This document shows positions 33,345-42,850 of a DNA stretch of 64,000 nucleotides, in pieces. The notes beneath the pieces are model-generated. The model saw nothing but the letters and a program-made list of their open reading frames with translations. It did no database searches and was not told the origin of the DNA. A program made the translations under genes and the position numbers. Origin of the DNA: Ignavibacteriota bacterium (GTDB taxonomy: Bacteria; Bacteroidota; Ignavibacteria; Tepidaquicellales; OLB5); assembly GCA_003820375.1 (NCBI GenBank), contig RPQH01000003.1:1-64000 (forward strand), read 5' to 3'. How positions within the stretch are numbered: position 1 is the stretch's first letter; every line of letters starts with the position of its first letter.

Positions 33345-35361
33345 TTGCCTGTATATCTCCCCCTATAGTTTTTGCGATTACTAACGGTGCAATCTTCCAC
33401 ACACCCATGTGGGCTAACACCATTCCGATCTCTTTAATGCTTGTTCCACTGTCGTAAATATCATCTATCAATAATATACTTTTAAATTGCACCTCACACT
33501 GGTCTTCATAACAGAAAGCATCTTTTACGTTTTCAATTTTCAATACCCGGTTTTGAAACATTTTTTGCGGCTGTGTCATTCTTGCTTTTTTTAATTTATG
33601 CGAAACAGGTATTTTCAATTCCTTTGAAATCTTCATTGCGAAATTTTTAACAAGGTCTCCTGATTCTGTCGGTGGAACATATAATATCAGGTCAAAATTA
33701 ATATCTTTGAACTGGTGATTAAAAGCATTTACTGTTTGTTTAACAAGATATTCAGGGAAATCACCGCCGTTCTCATATTTGCATTTATGTATCATACTCC
33801 CAACATTTGAAAATCCGTAATATGATGATGCCACACCGTTAATTATCTTTAAAGTCTTCGATTCCATCTCAAGCACTGGAAAAAAATTATCTTTAAAATC
33901 AACAAGCTTTTTTTTCCATTTCCCGCTAAGATTGTAATTGTTATTTATTCCCAGGTCATTATCACATTTACCGCAGTTGCAATCAACTTTATCACCGAGA
34001 TACGACCTTAAATAGTTCATTCTGCAAGTTTTAATTTCAGCATATTTTATCACAGCATCAAGCTCCTTCATTTTTGAAGCACGAAATTTTTCGAATAATC
34101 CGGTATTAAAATACGGTGCACCAAAAATATATTCCATCTTCCTTACTTTGCCGTAATTTGCTTCACGGATTATTCCCTGGTCTATAAGGTCTGCCTTTAT
34201 TACCCTTATGTAAGTATTCTTTAAATTGGTTCTTCGCATCAAATCATATTCGCCAAGCGGCTCTTTTTTTAATTCATCTACAACTTTAATATACTTATCT
34301 ATTGTTGGCTTTGCCGTATCGATAAATACTTCAGGTAATTCCCTGTCGCCATCTTTATATAATAGTACTATTTTTGTTGGCTTGCCATCCCTGCCTGCCC
34401 TGCCGATTTCCTGGTAATAATGTATCGGTGAACCAGGTACCTGGGTATGTACAATGAATCTTATATCAGGTTTATTTATTCCCATGCCAAGTGCATTTGT
34501 TGATACAATACATTTCCATCTGTTCTCCATCAAATCCTGTTCAATCTCTTTACGTGTTTCGGCATCTAATCCTGCATTATAACTAATACATGAAATTCCG
34601 GCATGTTTTAGCCAATTTGAGTATATATCTGTATCCGCCCTTGTACCTGTATATATGATACCTGTTCCCTGCTCATTTTGAAGGAACTCTGCCAGCCAGG
34701 CCATTTTATGGCTGTCGGATTGAGCTTTTACTACATTCAGATAAAAATTATTTCTCAGTAATTTTCCGCGGAGATATGTTATTTTTCCGCCTATCTGGCT
34801 TATAATATCCTGTGCAACTTTTTCTGTAGCCGTTGCTGTTGTCGCAAGTACCGGAAAATTACTTGGAAGCAGCTTTACAAGATTTATTATTCTCCTGTAT
34901 GCAGGTCTGAAATCATGTCCCCAAACGGAAATGCAGTGAGCTTCATCTATTACAACCATTTTCAGATTCATCCTGCGTACTGATTCTATCCAATCAATAT
35001 TTTCCTGCCGTTCGGGTGCAATATATAATATTTTTATCCTGCCTTTTTCGGCTTCACAAAGAATCTGTTTGTTTTCTGAATCTTCCTGCTCACTGTTTAT
35101 GCATCTCGCCGGAATGTTAAGCCGGTTTAAATAACTCACCTGGTCTCTCATTAATGCAATCAGCGGAGAAAAGACGATAGTCACTCCACTTTGGATTACT
35201 GCCGGAAACTGGAAGCAAAGTGATTTTCCGAATCCTGTTTTTTCAATCAGGAGGACTCTTTCACCATTGAGTATCTTATCAATGGCTCTCCATTGCTCAT
35301 CATAAAACTTATTTAGCCGGAAGATATTTTTAAGTTTCTCCTCGGCTATTTCTCTGTTCAT
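33337..35361 (-). CDS. RecQ helicase fused to a phosphoribosyltransferase domain
   Basis: The 674-residue protein begins as RecQ, with Walker A EKTGFGKSLCF, a VIDEAHCISVWGHDFRP box and the second RecA domain with YQEIGRAGRDGKP. A RecQ zinc module follows, with four Cys in CRMNYLRSYLGDKVDCNCGKC. No HRDC domain is seen. About residues 475-674 form a ComF-type phosphoribosyltransferase, with LILYVPPTESGD and the PRPP loop ILLIDDIYDSGTSIKE at 629-644. Helicase action is 3'-5' in known RecQ; the PRTase substrate is unknown. It is translationally coupled (8-bp overlap) to the DprA-like gene. The linkage of RecQ, ComF-like and DprA-like modules suggests a DNA uptake, repair or defence unit. Confidence 0.88.
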   Translation of the reverse strand: MNREIAEEKLKNIFRLNKFYDEQWRAIDKILNGERVLLIEKTGFGKSLCFQFPAVIQSGVTIVFSPLIALMRDQVSYLNRLNIPARCINSEQEDSENKQILCEAEKGRIKILYIAPERQENIDWIESVRRMNLKMVVIDEAHCISVWGHDFRPAYRRIINLVKLLPSNFPVLATTATATEKVAQDIISQIGGKITYLRGKLLRNNFYLNVVKAQSDSHKMAWLAEFLQNEQGTGIIYTGTRADTDIYSNWLKHAGISCISYNAGLDAETRKEIEQDLMENRWKCIVSTNALGMGINKPDIRFIVHTQVPGSPIHYYQEIGRAGRDGKPTKIVLLYKDGDRELPEVFIDTAKPTIDKYIKVVDELKKEPLGEYDLMRRTNLKNTYIRVIKADLIDQGIIREANYGKVRKMEYIFGAPYFNTGLFEKFRASKMKELDAVIKYAEIKTCRMNYLRSYLGDKVDCNCGKCDNDLGINNNYNLSGKWKKKLVDFKDNFFPVLEMESKTLKIINGVASSYYGFSNVGSMIHKCKYENGGDFPEYLVKQTVNAFNHQFKDINFDLILYVPPTESGDLVKNFAMKISKELKIPVSHKLKKARMTQPQKMFQNRVLKIENVKDAFCYEDQCEVQFKSILLIDDIYDSGTSIKEIGMVLAHMGVWKIAPLVIAKTIGGDIQANA

Positions 35362-35459
35362 TAATTATTTTTTGTTATGCTTTTGCAGTAAACATCCAAC
35401 AAAAAATTAAATTAATACATTTCGCTGCTCCGTGAATAGATATTCTTGCAATAATGTCA

Positions 35460-35518
35460 TCACTTTGGAATTCCTTACAAACCTTACAAACCTTATAAAC
35501 CTTATAGACTCTTCGGAC
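35460..35518. repeat. 9-bp tandem array (aaccttaca)
   Basis: Units of aaccttaca / aaccttata run from about 35470 into the 3' end of the CBS gene, ending at its stop. Confidence 0.7.
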
Positions 35519-36877
35519 TCACACAAAATCCAGCACGTCATGCCTGGTTACGATTCCTGAAATATTACCGTATTCACTGACCAGTATTGCCGGTGACTTC
35601 TTTAGCTCTTTTAAAACTTTTTTAAAATCATCAAACTCATCCAACACAGGCAGTGGTTTATCCATAACCTCATCTACCTTCTTTTGTGATATATCAGGAT
35701 TGCTTAGCAGCTTTGTTATTATATCCGCTTCTATAATTGTACCCACAGATTGATTGTTTTCGATCACGGGCAGCTGTGACAAGTCATATTTTTCCAGCAT
35801 CTCAACTGCATCCCGTATAAGATTACCGGGTTTTAAAGAAACCAGTTCGGGAATTTTATCATTCAATTTTGTCTGGTGGATTATTCCAAGAGTGATAAGG
35901 TCTTTTTCAAGCATGCGTTTTTCCCTGAGCCATTCATCGGAGTGGTTTTTGGTGAGATACCTTTCCCCGGTATCATTGACCATAAATACTACTATACCGT
36001 TTTCATCAAGCACTTTTGCAACTTTCAATGCGACACATACTACAGTCCCTGTACTGCCTCCTGCAAAAATTCCTTCTTCCCTGGCTAATCTTCTCGCCAT
36101 ATAAAACGAATCTTTATCGGTTACATTTATTATATCATCTATATACCGGAAATGCACATTCTCCGGTAAAACATCCTGCCCGATCCCTTCAACAAGATAA
36201 GGCTTACCTTCGGTAATAATTCCTGTTTCTTTATATGTTTTAAATATTGAGCCGTAAGGGTCGGCACCAATAATTTTTATTGCAGAATTTTTCTCTTTTA
36301 AAAATCTGCCTGTTCCGCTTATAGTACCGCCGGTACCAATGCTAACAACAAGATGTGTAATTTTCCCGTCTGTCTGTTCCCAAATCTCAGGACCTGTAGT
36401 TTTATAATGTACTACAGGGTTTGCCGGGTTAGTATATTGATAAGCAAAAAATGAATTAGGTGTATCGTTAGCAATTCTTTTAGCAGTGTTAACATAATGC
36501 TCAGGTGAATCCGGCTTTGCATCGATCGGGCATATAATAATATCGGCACCAAGTGCTTTCAGGTATCTTCTTTTTTCCACAGAGACCTTATCGGTCATAA
36601 CGAAGATTGATTTATACCCTTTAACAGCAGCAGCAAGTGCAAGCCCTATACCTGTATTACCGCTGGTTGCTTCAACAACCGTACCGCCGGGATTTAATAC
36701 TCCTCTTTTCTCAGCATCTTCTATCATGGCAGAACCAATCCTGTCCTTAACACTGCCGCCGGGATTTAATGATTCCATTTTCGCAAATACCTGCGACTTA
36801 AATCCTTTAGTCAGCTTGTTAAGCTTTACAAGAGGCGTGTTACCGACCAGTTCAATTATGCTGTTGTAATATTTCAT
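35519..36877 (-). CDS. Cystathionine beta-synthase with regulatory CBS domains
   Basis: The 452-residue protein has a fold-type II PLP catalytic domain (about 1-310) with NTPLVKL, K44 in [35 protein letters not shown] and the GGSTGTVVC phosphate loop. Two CBS (Bateman) repeats follow at about 330-452. It condenses serine with homocysteine to cystathionine; CBS repeats usually sense S-adenosylmethionine. Together with the cystathionine lyase at 31237 it gives reverse transsulfuration. The lyase is separated from it by the RecQ-PRTase/DprA pair on the same strand. Its start is next to the left inverted repeat of the GxxExxY element. Confidence 0.92.
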   Translation of the reverse strand: MKYYNSIIELVGNTPLVKLNKLTKGFKSQVFAKMESLNPGGSVKDRIGSAMIEDAEKRGVLNPGGTVVEATSGNTGIGLALAAAVKGYKSIFVMTDKVSVEKRRYLKALGADIIICPIDAKPDSPEHYVNTAKRIANDTPNSFFAYQYTNPANPVVHYKTTGPEIWEQTDGKITHLVVSIGTGGTISGTGRFLKEKNSAIKIIGADPYGSIFKTYKETGIITEGKPYLVEGIGQDVLPENVHFRYIDDIINVTDKDSFYMARRLAREEGIFAGGSTGTVVCVALKVAKVLDENGIVVFMVNDTGERYLTKNHSDEWLREKRMLEKDLITLGIIHQTKLNDKIPELVSLKPGNLIRDAVEMLEKYDLSQLPVIENNQSVGTIIEADIITKLLSNPDISQKKVDEVMDKPLPVLDEFDDFKKVLKELKKSPAILVSEYGNISGIVTRHDVLDFV

Positions 36878-36883
36878 TTATTA

Positions 36884-36921
36884 TTTTTTTATTCACGCAA
36901 AGCCGCAAAGACCGCAAAGAA
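36884..36921. repeat. Left inverted repeat of the GxxExxY element
   Basis: tttttttattcacgcaaag and the following ccgcaaag are repeated exactly, inverted, at 37517-37543 (27 bp). The match continues with few mismatches for about 10 bp inward. It lies 7 bp upstream of the CBS start. Confidence 0.85.
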
Positions 36922-37017
36922 TAGCTAATGAAAAGATTAATCTAAGAGATAATACTTATCAGTAACATGTTAGCATCAAAAAAATACCATTAAGAATTTG
37001 CGGCTATGTGTAAATTA

Positions 37018-37441
37018 TTAATGCTTTAAATCGTATTTTGTATAATTAAGAGGCATATTCTCTTCTAAATTGTTTACAACTCTATGTATTCCGTCTTTAA
37101 TCAGGCTAACGTTAAAATTAATTAACATTCCTAATTTTGAATCGGATAAATCTCAAATAAGTAATCAATTGTTTATAATGAACCTTATTTAATTCTTCAA
37201 CTGATTTTAACTCTAATATTACTTTTCTCTCAACAATAATATCAGTTTTATAACCCATTTCAATAACTAAATCTTCGTAATGAATAGGCATACTTTTTTG
37301 CCGTTCAAATTTTAAATTATGCTTCTCTAACTCATAGCACAAAACTTCTTCATAAGCAGATTCAAATAAATCCGGACCTAATTTTTTATGAATTTTCAGA
37401 CAGCAATCTACAACAACTGAAGATATCTCATTTTCAGTCAT
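37018..37441 (-). pseudogene. GxxExxY protein gene, frameshifted near the C-terminus
   Basis: The track ORF (107 aa) has the GxxExxY hallmark (KKLGPDLFESAYEEVL), then YKTDIIVERKVILELKSVEEL and YKQLITYLR, after which it reads FIRFKIRNVN and stops. Dropping one T (plus-strand A-run 37148-37150) gives ITYLRLSDSKLGMLINFNV followed by a DGIHRVV segment, the normal end of this family, and a stop at 37018 (about 140 residues). GxxExxY proteins are PD-(D/E)XK-like in some annotations but uncharacterised. It sits alone between inverted repeats. Confidence 0.82.
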
Positions 37442-37506
37442 GATAATTAAAGTTTAATTATATAAAAGAACTATTAAATATAAATAGTTTAAATAATATA
37501 ATAAAC

Positions 37507-37545
37507 TCTTAGCGGCCTTTGCGGCTTTGCGTGAATAAAAAAAAC
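37507..37545. repeat. Right inverted repeat of the GxxExxY element
   Basis: ctttgcggctttgcgtgaat plus an A-run is the exact inverse of the left repeat at 36884. It ends within 2 bp of the lysS stop codon. Confidence 0.85.
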
Positions 37546-39132
37546 TTACTTATCCAGCGGTCTCATTAATGGGAAGAACAGCACATCGCGTATTGTTTGA
37601 GAATTAGTCAATAACATTACTAACCTGTCAACACCGAGTCCAACGCCTGTTGTCGGCGGCATACCAACTTCAATAGCTTTAATAAAATCTTCATCAAGCG
37701 GATGAGTTTCTTCTTCACCGCCTCTGCCCCGCTCTACCTGCTCCTCAAGCAATTTTCTTTGCAGTACCGGGTCATTTAACTCTGAATATGAATTTCCAAG
37801 TTCCCATTTATAGATATATGGTTCAAACCTTTCGGCAAAGATAACATGTTCCGGGTCGTTTTTCATTTCTTCAAGCTGCTCAGGTGTATACTCACGAAGC
37901 GGCTTGCATAATGGTGTTGTATCAAGCGGATGGTCATAAACAAACGCCGGCTGTATCAAATCTTCTTCGCACGTTTCTTCAAATAATGCAGCTATTACCA
38001 ATCCTTTGCTATGCGTAATCTTCGGGTCATATTCTATATTGTTATCATCCATATATTTTAATATTTCCGCTTTTTTCATGTTCAAAACATCAAGTCCCAG
38101 TTTATCTTTTAAAGCATCAATCATTCTAATTCGTTTCCAGGGTCTTTTAAAATCTATCTCAGTATCTATGTAAGTAATTTTAGTTGTCCCGTGCACATCT
38201 ATACATGCCTGTTCCACAACTTCTTCAAACAAATTCATACTGTCCGTATAATCACCGAAAGCCTGGTACCATTCTACCTGTGTAAATTCAGGATTATGTG
38301 TTCTGTCAATTCCTTCATTACGGAAATCCCTCACAAACTCATATACCCTGTTAAATCCCCCGACTACCAGTCTTTTTAAATACAGCTCATTTGATATTCT
38401 GAGATACAACGGTATATCGAGCGCTCTGTGATGAGTAACAAACGGTTTTGCATTAGCTCCTCCGTAAATTGATTGAAGCGTCGGTGTTTCTACTTCAAAA
38501 AATCCATTTTTCTCGAGTGTCCTTCTTATTGATTGAATTATCTTTGTCCTGTTTACAAATGTTTCCCTGACATTCTCATTAACTATAAGGTCAATATATC
38601 TCTGCCTGTAGCGTAATTCCACATCAGCAAATGCATCATGTATTATCTTTTCTCCTGTTTCAGTAACTTCCTCTTTTACAACAGGCAGCGGCTGAATTGA
38701 CTTCGTCAGCAAATCAAACGAAACAGCGTGGATAGAGATTTCCCCTGTTTTTGTGCGGAAAACATAACCTTTTACTCCGATAATATCACCAATATCAAGA
38801 AGCTTAAATACACTATACATTGTTTCTCCAACATCATCTTTCCTTATATACACCTGAATTCTGCCTGCATCATCTTTTATATGGCAGAAGCTTGCTTTTC
38901 CCATCCTGCGTAATCCCATTATTCTTCCTGCAACCGAAACATGCACTTCTTTCCGCTTTTCTTTTTCCTCATCATTTTCAGGATCTGTGAAATTTGCAAG
39001 TACTTCCGATGATGTCGCTGTAACATCATACCTATACGGATATGGATTTATACCGAGCTTCCTGATTTCTTCAAGCTCTTCTAATCTGCGTTTAATTAAT
39101 TCGTTAGTTTTTATTTCGTTGATTTCTGTCAA
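37546..39132 (-). CDS. lysS: Lysyl-tRNA synthetase, class II
   Basis: The 528-residue class II LysRS has an N-terminal OB-fold anticodon-binding domain (about 60-180: VSVAGRIMGLRRMGKASF). The class II core follows with motif 1, motif 2 (VYEFVRDFRNEGIDRTHNPEF and then TQVEWYQAFGD) and motif 3 (PPTTGVGLGVDRLVMLLTN). It charges tRNA-Lys. It lies 13 bp downstream of a T9SS YCF48 gene at the end of the scpA-scpB-rluB unit, so it may be read through from that operon. An inverted repeat of the GxxExxY element touches its stop. Confidence 0.97.
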   Translation of the reverse strand: MTEINEIKTNELIKRRLEELEEIRKLGINPYPYRYDVTATSSEVLANFTDPENDEEKEKRKEVHVSVAGRIMGLRRMGKASFCHIKDDAGRIQVYIRKDDVGETMYSVFKLLDIGDIIGVKGYVFRTKTGEISIHAVSFDLLTKSIQPLPVVKEEVTETGEKIIHDAFADVELRYRQRYIDLIVNENVRETFVNRTKIIQSIRRTLEKNGFFEVETPTLQSIYGGANAKPFVTHHRALDIPLYLRISNELYLKRLVVGGFNRVYEFVRDFRNEGIDRTHNPEFTQVEWYQAFGDYTDSMNLFEEVVEQACIDVHGTTKITYIDTEIDFKRPWKRIRMIDALKDKLGLDVLNMKKAEILKYMDDNNIEYDPKITHSKGLVIAALFEETCEEDLIQPAFVYDHPLDTTPLCKPLREYTPEQLEEMKNDPEHVIFAERFEPYIYKWELGNSYSELNDPVLQRKLLEEQVERGRGGEEETHPLDEDFIKAIEVGMPPTTGVGLGVDRLVMLLTNSQTIRDVLFFPLMRPLDK

Positions 39133-39145
39133 AAAAATTTTCTCC

Positions 39146-41305
39146 TTATTTAATTAAAATCATTTTCTTAGTATCTGAAAATGTTTCGGTTTCTAATTTA
39201 TAAAAGTAAATCCCACTGGCAAAATTACTGCCATCCCATTCAACTTCATAATTACCAGCATTTTCCTTCTGATTCACAATAACCGAAACTTCTTTTCCTG
39301 TTATATCAAAAATAGATAATCTGACATAACAAGACAGTTTTAATGTATAACAAATATTAGTTGAAGGATTAAAAGGATTCGGATAATTTTGTTCTAAATA
39401 AAATATATTAGGAACATTCTTCGAAATATTTATAACATCGATTGGCTGCCCGCCTCCATTTGTAGTTTTTAATATTAATCCCATACTGCCAACAGCAATA
39501 CCTGAATTTTCATTAATAAAAGCCACACTATTTAATCTTGCATCTGGAATAATAGTGTTTTGGAAAAACCAATTTAGCCCATTATTTGTAGATCTGACTA
39601 TTGAAGATGGGGTAGTGGCTAATGTTTTCCATCCTACAGCACTAATCTGGTTATTAGTTACAGATATTGAATAGAAAATTAGATTCCCGGTAAAAGCAAT
39701 CGTCCATGATGCCCCCCCATTTGTAGATTTAGCTATATTACCTATTGTCTGATCACTGTTAATAGAATAACCGGTTACCCATCCGGTATTATCATTGAGA
39801 AATAAAACATCTCTAATATTGTTGTTTGAAGTGAGGCAATTCAAAGGTATCCAGTTATTTCCTTGGTCTGTCGTCTTATATATTTTTCCAGCATCAGATC
39901 CAATCCATCCTGTTGCATTATTAATGAAGTATACTGAATATAATTCAATTGATGGAATCTGAATATAGCTCCAATTTTGTCCGCCATTAATTGTTTTGAA
40001 AATATATCCATTATGATTTTCAATATCATTTCCAGTTGCCCAGCCATAATTTTGATCAGCGAAATGAATTGACCAAGGACCAATATCTAAATATGTACAT
40101 TGAGTTGTCCAATTCAAACCTCCGTTTAAAGTTTTACTAACAACAAACTTATCCAATACTGCACCCTCGAGCAACCATCCTGTATTTTCATTAATAAAAT
40201 AAATATCCTGTTTGTTATTCCCGTCAAAACTAACATCCTTCCAAGAATCCCCTCCATTTGTAGATTTCAAAAGTACTAGTTTATCATCTGTTATCCATAT
40301 AATATCTTGATTTACATAAAAAACATTCGTAAAATTTCCATCATAACCATCTTTAATATCAATCCAGTTAAGCCCTGAATTAGTTGTTTTATATAAAACT
40401 TTACTTAATCCAGGCTCATCTGTATTCTCGCCACCGGTAACAAAGCCGGTTGATTCATTAATCATCTTCATATCGTATAATTCAATGTTTGCATATGAAG
40501 TTTGAGTATTCCAGTTTATTCCACCATCTGAAGTTTTATAAATTTTATTATCATCACCTGCTACCCAGCCCGTTTGAGGATTTACAAAGTAAGTACATAA
40601 TAAATTAATATTGCTTAAGTTTGTTGTTGTCCAGTTCACACCACCATTTGATGTTATTATTACTTTTCCACCTGTACCAACACAACATCCATTTAAACTA
40701 TCTACGAAAAAAATATCTTTTAGATTAACAAAAGTAGAACTCCATTGTTCATTCCAAGTAAGACCGCCATCCGATGTTTTTCTGATATTTTGTAAACCAA
40801 TATCCCATCCTGTATTTTCATTAATGAAAAAAAGCTTTCCAATGCCTGAGCTATTTGTAAGTTGTACCCAGTTTTCACCCCCATTTGTTGACTTTTTCAG
40901 AGAACCCGACAAATCTTTACACCATCCTGTCGATTCATTCAGAAATAAAATTAGCAAAACAGATGAACTAATTGGACAAATATTTTCCCAGTTCTCTCCA
41001 CCATTTGTAGTTTTAAAAATATCACTTGGTGATGATACCCAGCCTGTGTTATCATTTAAAAAGAATAAAGAATAAAGAATTGGAAATGAATTAATTTTAT
41101 TCATTGAATACCAATTAATTCCATTATTTGTGCTCTTATAAATGACATAATTTTCATTTAAATACATAGTAGAAGAATTTGGGAATACCCAAATATTCGT
41201 AAAAGGGACTTCACTTGATATAACTTGCCAGTCAGTAAATTGAGAGTAAATTAAATAATTATTATATATAATAACTGAAAGAATAATCGGGAAAAGTTTC
41301 TTCAT
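39146..41305 (-). CDS. Large YCF48-repeat secreted protein with T9SS sorting domain
   Basis: The 719-residue protein has signal peptide KKLFPIILSVIIYNNYLIYSQ. About fourteen propeller-type repeats follow (NENTGW.....I.KT.NGG.NW). The C-terminal type IX sorting domain starts YLEQNYPNPFNPSTNI and continues FDITGKEVSVIVN to FASGIYFYKLETETF. It is a probable surface protein. Its start overlaps the rluB stop by 4 bp and lysS follows 13 bp later, which places a surface-protein gene inside a housekeeping operon. It is paralogous to the 720-aa protein at 22545. Confidence 0.9.
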   Translation of the reverse strand: MKKLFPIILSVIIYNNYLIYSQFTDWQVISSEVPFTNIWVFPNSSTMYLNENYVIYKSTNNGINWYSMNKINSFPILYSLFFLNDNTGWVSSPSDIFKTTNGGENWENICPISSSVLLILFLNESTGWCKDLSGSLKKSTNGGENWVQLTNSSGIGKLFFINENTGWDIGLQNIRKTSDGGLTWNEQWSSTFVNLKDIFFVDSLNGCCVGTGGKVIITSNGGVNWTTTNLSNINLLCTYFVNPQTGWVAGDDNKIYKTSDGGINWNTQTSYANIELYDMKMINESTGFVTGGENTDEPGLSKVLYKTTNSGLNWIDIKDGYDGNFTNVFYVNQDIIWITDDKLVLLKSTNGGDSWKDVSFDGNNKQDIYFINENTGWLLEGAVLDKFVVSKTLNGGLNWTTQCTYLDIGPWSIHFADQNYGWATGNDIENHNGYIFKTINGGQNWSYIQIPSIELYSVYFINNATGWIGSDAGKIYKTTDQGNNWIPLNCLTSNNNIRDVLFLNDNTGWVTGYSINSDQTIGNIAKSTNGGASWTIAFTGNLIFYSISVTNNQISAVGWKTLATTPSSIVRSTNNGLNWFFQNTIIPDARLNSVAFINENSGIAVGSMGLILKTTNGGGQPIDVINISKNVPNIFYLEQNYPNPFNPSTNICYTLKLSCYVRLSIFDITGKEVSVIVNQKENAGNYEVEWDGSNFASGIYFYKLETETFSDTKKMILIK

Positions 41306-42033
41306 GGCTGTTTTGAATTTTTTTTTAGTATTAAAATTTCTTTTCTACTCAGCTCTCTCCACTCACCCATTCTCATTCCCTTCAAATTCAATCCTGCGTA
41401 TTCAATTCTTTTCAGCTTGCGGACAAATAACCCAACAGCTTCAAGCATTTTCCTGACCTGCCTGTTTCTGCCTTCATGGATTATTATTCTGAATTGCTTA
41501 TTATCTGTCTTGGGAATTATGCTGACTCTCGCTTTTGATGTCTTTTTGCCTTCTATATGCACACCTTCTGTCAGTCTTTTTAAAGCTTTTTCATCCATTG
41601 GACGGTTTATTTTCACAAGGTAAGTTTTTTCGACTTCATGCTTCGGATGCATAAGCTTATTTGCAAGCTCACCGTCGTTTGTTAACAGTAATAAACCTTC
41701 GGTATCATAATCAAGCCGTCCAACAGGGTAAATTCTTTCTCTTACTTTTACAAGGTCAATTACGGTAGGACGGTTTTTTTCGTCGGAAGTTGTGGTTATA
41801 TATCCTGCGGGTTTATTGAGAAGTATATAAAGTAATCTTTGCGTGTTCCTTATTACTTCTCCGTCTACTTTTATTATATCTGTCCCGGGGTTTATCTTTG
41901 TACCAAGCTCGGTTATTGTTCTGCCGTTTACGCTTACTCTTCCTTCCGATATCAGTTCATCTGTTTTCCTTCTCGATGAATGCCCCGAACCTGATATGTA
42001 TTTGTTTAATCTTACAATGTTCTCTTCACTCAT
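41302..42033 (-). CDS. rluB: rRNA pseudouridine synthase, RsuA/RluB family
   Basis: The 243-residue protein has an N-terminal S4 RNA-binding domain (RLNKYISGSGHSSRRKTDEL, about 1-60) and a pseudouridine synthase domain. The catalytic Asp lies in YPVGRLDYDTEGLLLLTNDG, with KTYLVKI and EGRNRQVRKMLEAVG further on. RluB modifies 23S U2605; the exact site is inferred from family resemblance. It overlaps scpB by 8 bp and the T9SS gene by 4 bp. The scpA-scpB-rluB order is widespread in bacteria. Confidence 0.93.
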   Translation of the reverse strand: MSEENIVRLNKYISGSGHSSRRKTDELISEGRVSVNGRTITELGTKINPGTDIIKVDGEVIRNTQRLLYILLNKPAGYITTTSDEKNRPTVIDLVKVRERIYPVGRLDYDTEGLLLLTNDGELANKLMHPKHEVEKTYLVKINRPMDEKALKRLTEGVHIEGKKTSKARVSIIPKTDNKQFRIIIHEGRNRQVRKMLEAVGLFVRKLKRIEYAGLNLKGMRMGEWRELSRKEILILKKNSKQP

Positions 42034-42844
42034 TTATTTCATCATTACCGCTTATTTCAGTTTCTTCATTATTAGCGGAGGTTTCCTCAATTGATTCTTC
42101 TACTTTTACTTCTTCTTTAATCTCTTCATTGCTTCCGTTGTCAGATGAATTATCACCGTTAACATTTGAACCGTTAGCTGATTGTCCTGAGCCGTTTGCT
42201 GCAGAGTTGCTGTCTGCATGTTTAGCTTTTATTAAATTTATTTCTTCATAGAAATCTATATCCGATTGTGACACACCTTCCGGCGGACCTGATTTAATAA
42301 TTTCATCAATTGCTTTAAGCGGCGGAAAGTCTGCAATAGAGTTAATACCAAGATATTCAAGCATTGTATCTGTCGTTCCGTACAGCATTGGTCTCCCGGG
42401 TGCTTCGGCTCTGCCTTTTATTGTGATAAGGTCCTTCTCAAGCAATGAGCCTATAATATAATCCACATTCACTCCCCTGACTGCTTCAATCTCCGGTCTT
42501 GTTATCGGCTGGTTATATGCAATAATAGCAAGTGTTTCCAGTGCTGACTGCGATAATCTTCTTTTGGCTTTTTCTTTGCTCAGCCTTGCAAGCCACGGTG
42601 CATAATCTTTCTTTGTAACAAACCTGAATGCACCTGCTACCGGCACTATCTGAAATGAATACTCGTCGCTGTTGTATTTATCCATTAGCTCAATAACTGC
42701 CTGTTCAATACTCTTTATATCAGCCGAAAAACCGCTTAGCTCCTTCTCCTGGTTAATAATATCCTTCATCTCTTTAAGAGATAACGGTTTATCAGAGGAG
42801 AAAATAAGAACTTCAACAATATTTTTTAGTATGTTATTCTTCAT
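42026..42844 (-). CDS. scpB: SMC complex kleisin-associated protein ScpB
   Basis: The 272-residue protein has the two winged-helix domains of ScpB in about residues 1-190, including LSQSALETLAIIAYNQPITRPEIEAVRG and GRAEAPGRPMLYGTTDTMLEYLG. A low-complexity tail rich in Ser/Asn/Gly/Glu (about 205-272) is longer than usual and probably disordered. ScpB binds ScpA and SMC to organise the chromosome. The gene is 6 bp after scpA and overlaps rluB. The parS site at 22013 belongs to the same chromosome segregation pathway. Confidence 0.95.
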   Translation of the reverse strand: MKNNILKNIVEVLIFSSDKPLSLKEMKDIINQEKELSGFSADIKSIEQAVIELMDKYNSDEYSFQIVPVAGAFRFVTKKDYAPWLARLSKEKAKRRLSQSALETLAIIAYNQPITRPEIEAVRGVNVDYIIGSLLEKDLITIKGRAEAPGRPMLYGTTDTMLEYLGINSIADFPPLKAIDEIIKSGPPEGVSQSDIDFYEEINLIKAKHADSNSAANGSGQSANGSNVNGDNSSDNGSNEEIKEEVKVEESIEETSANNEETEISGNDEINE

Positions 42845-42850
42845 TTAATT

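Noticed and set aside
40611-41075. 154-aa plus-strand ORF, longest of the shadows
   Set aside because: Antisense to the T9SS YCF48 gene; the regular repeats of that gene keep antisense frames open.
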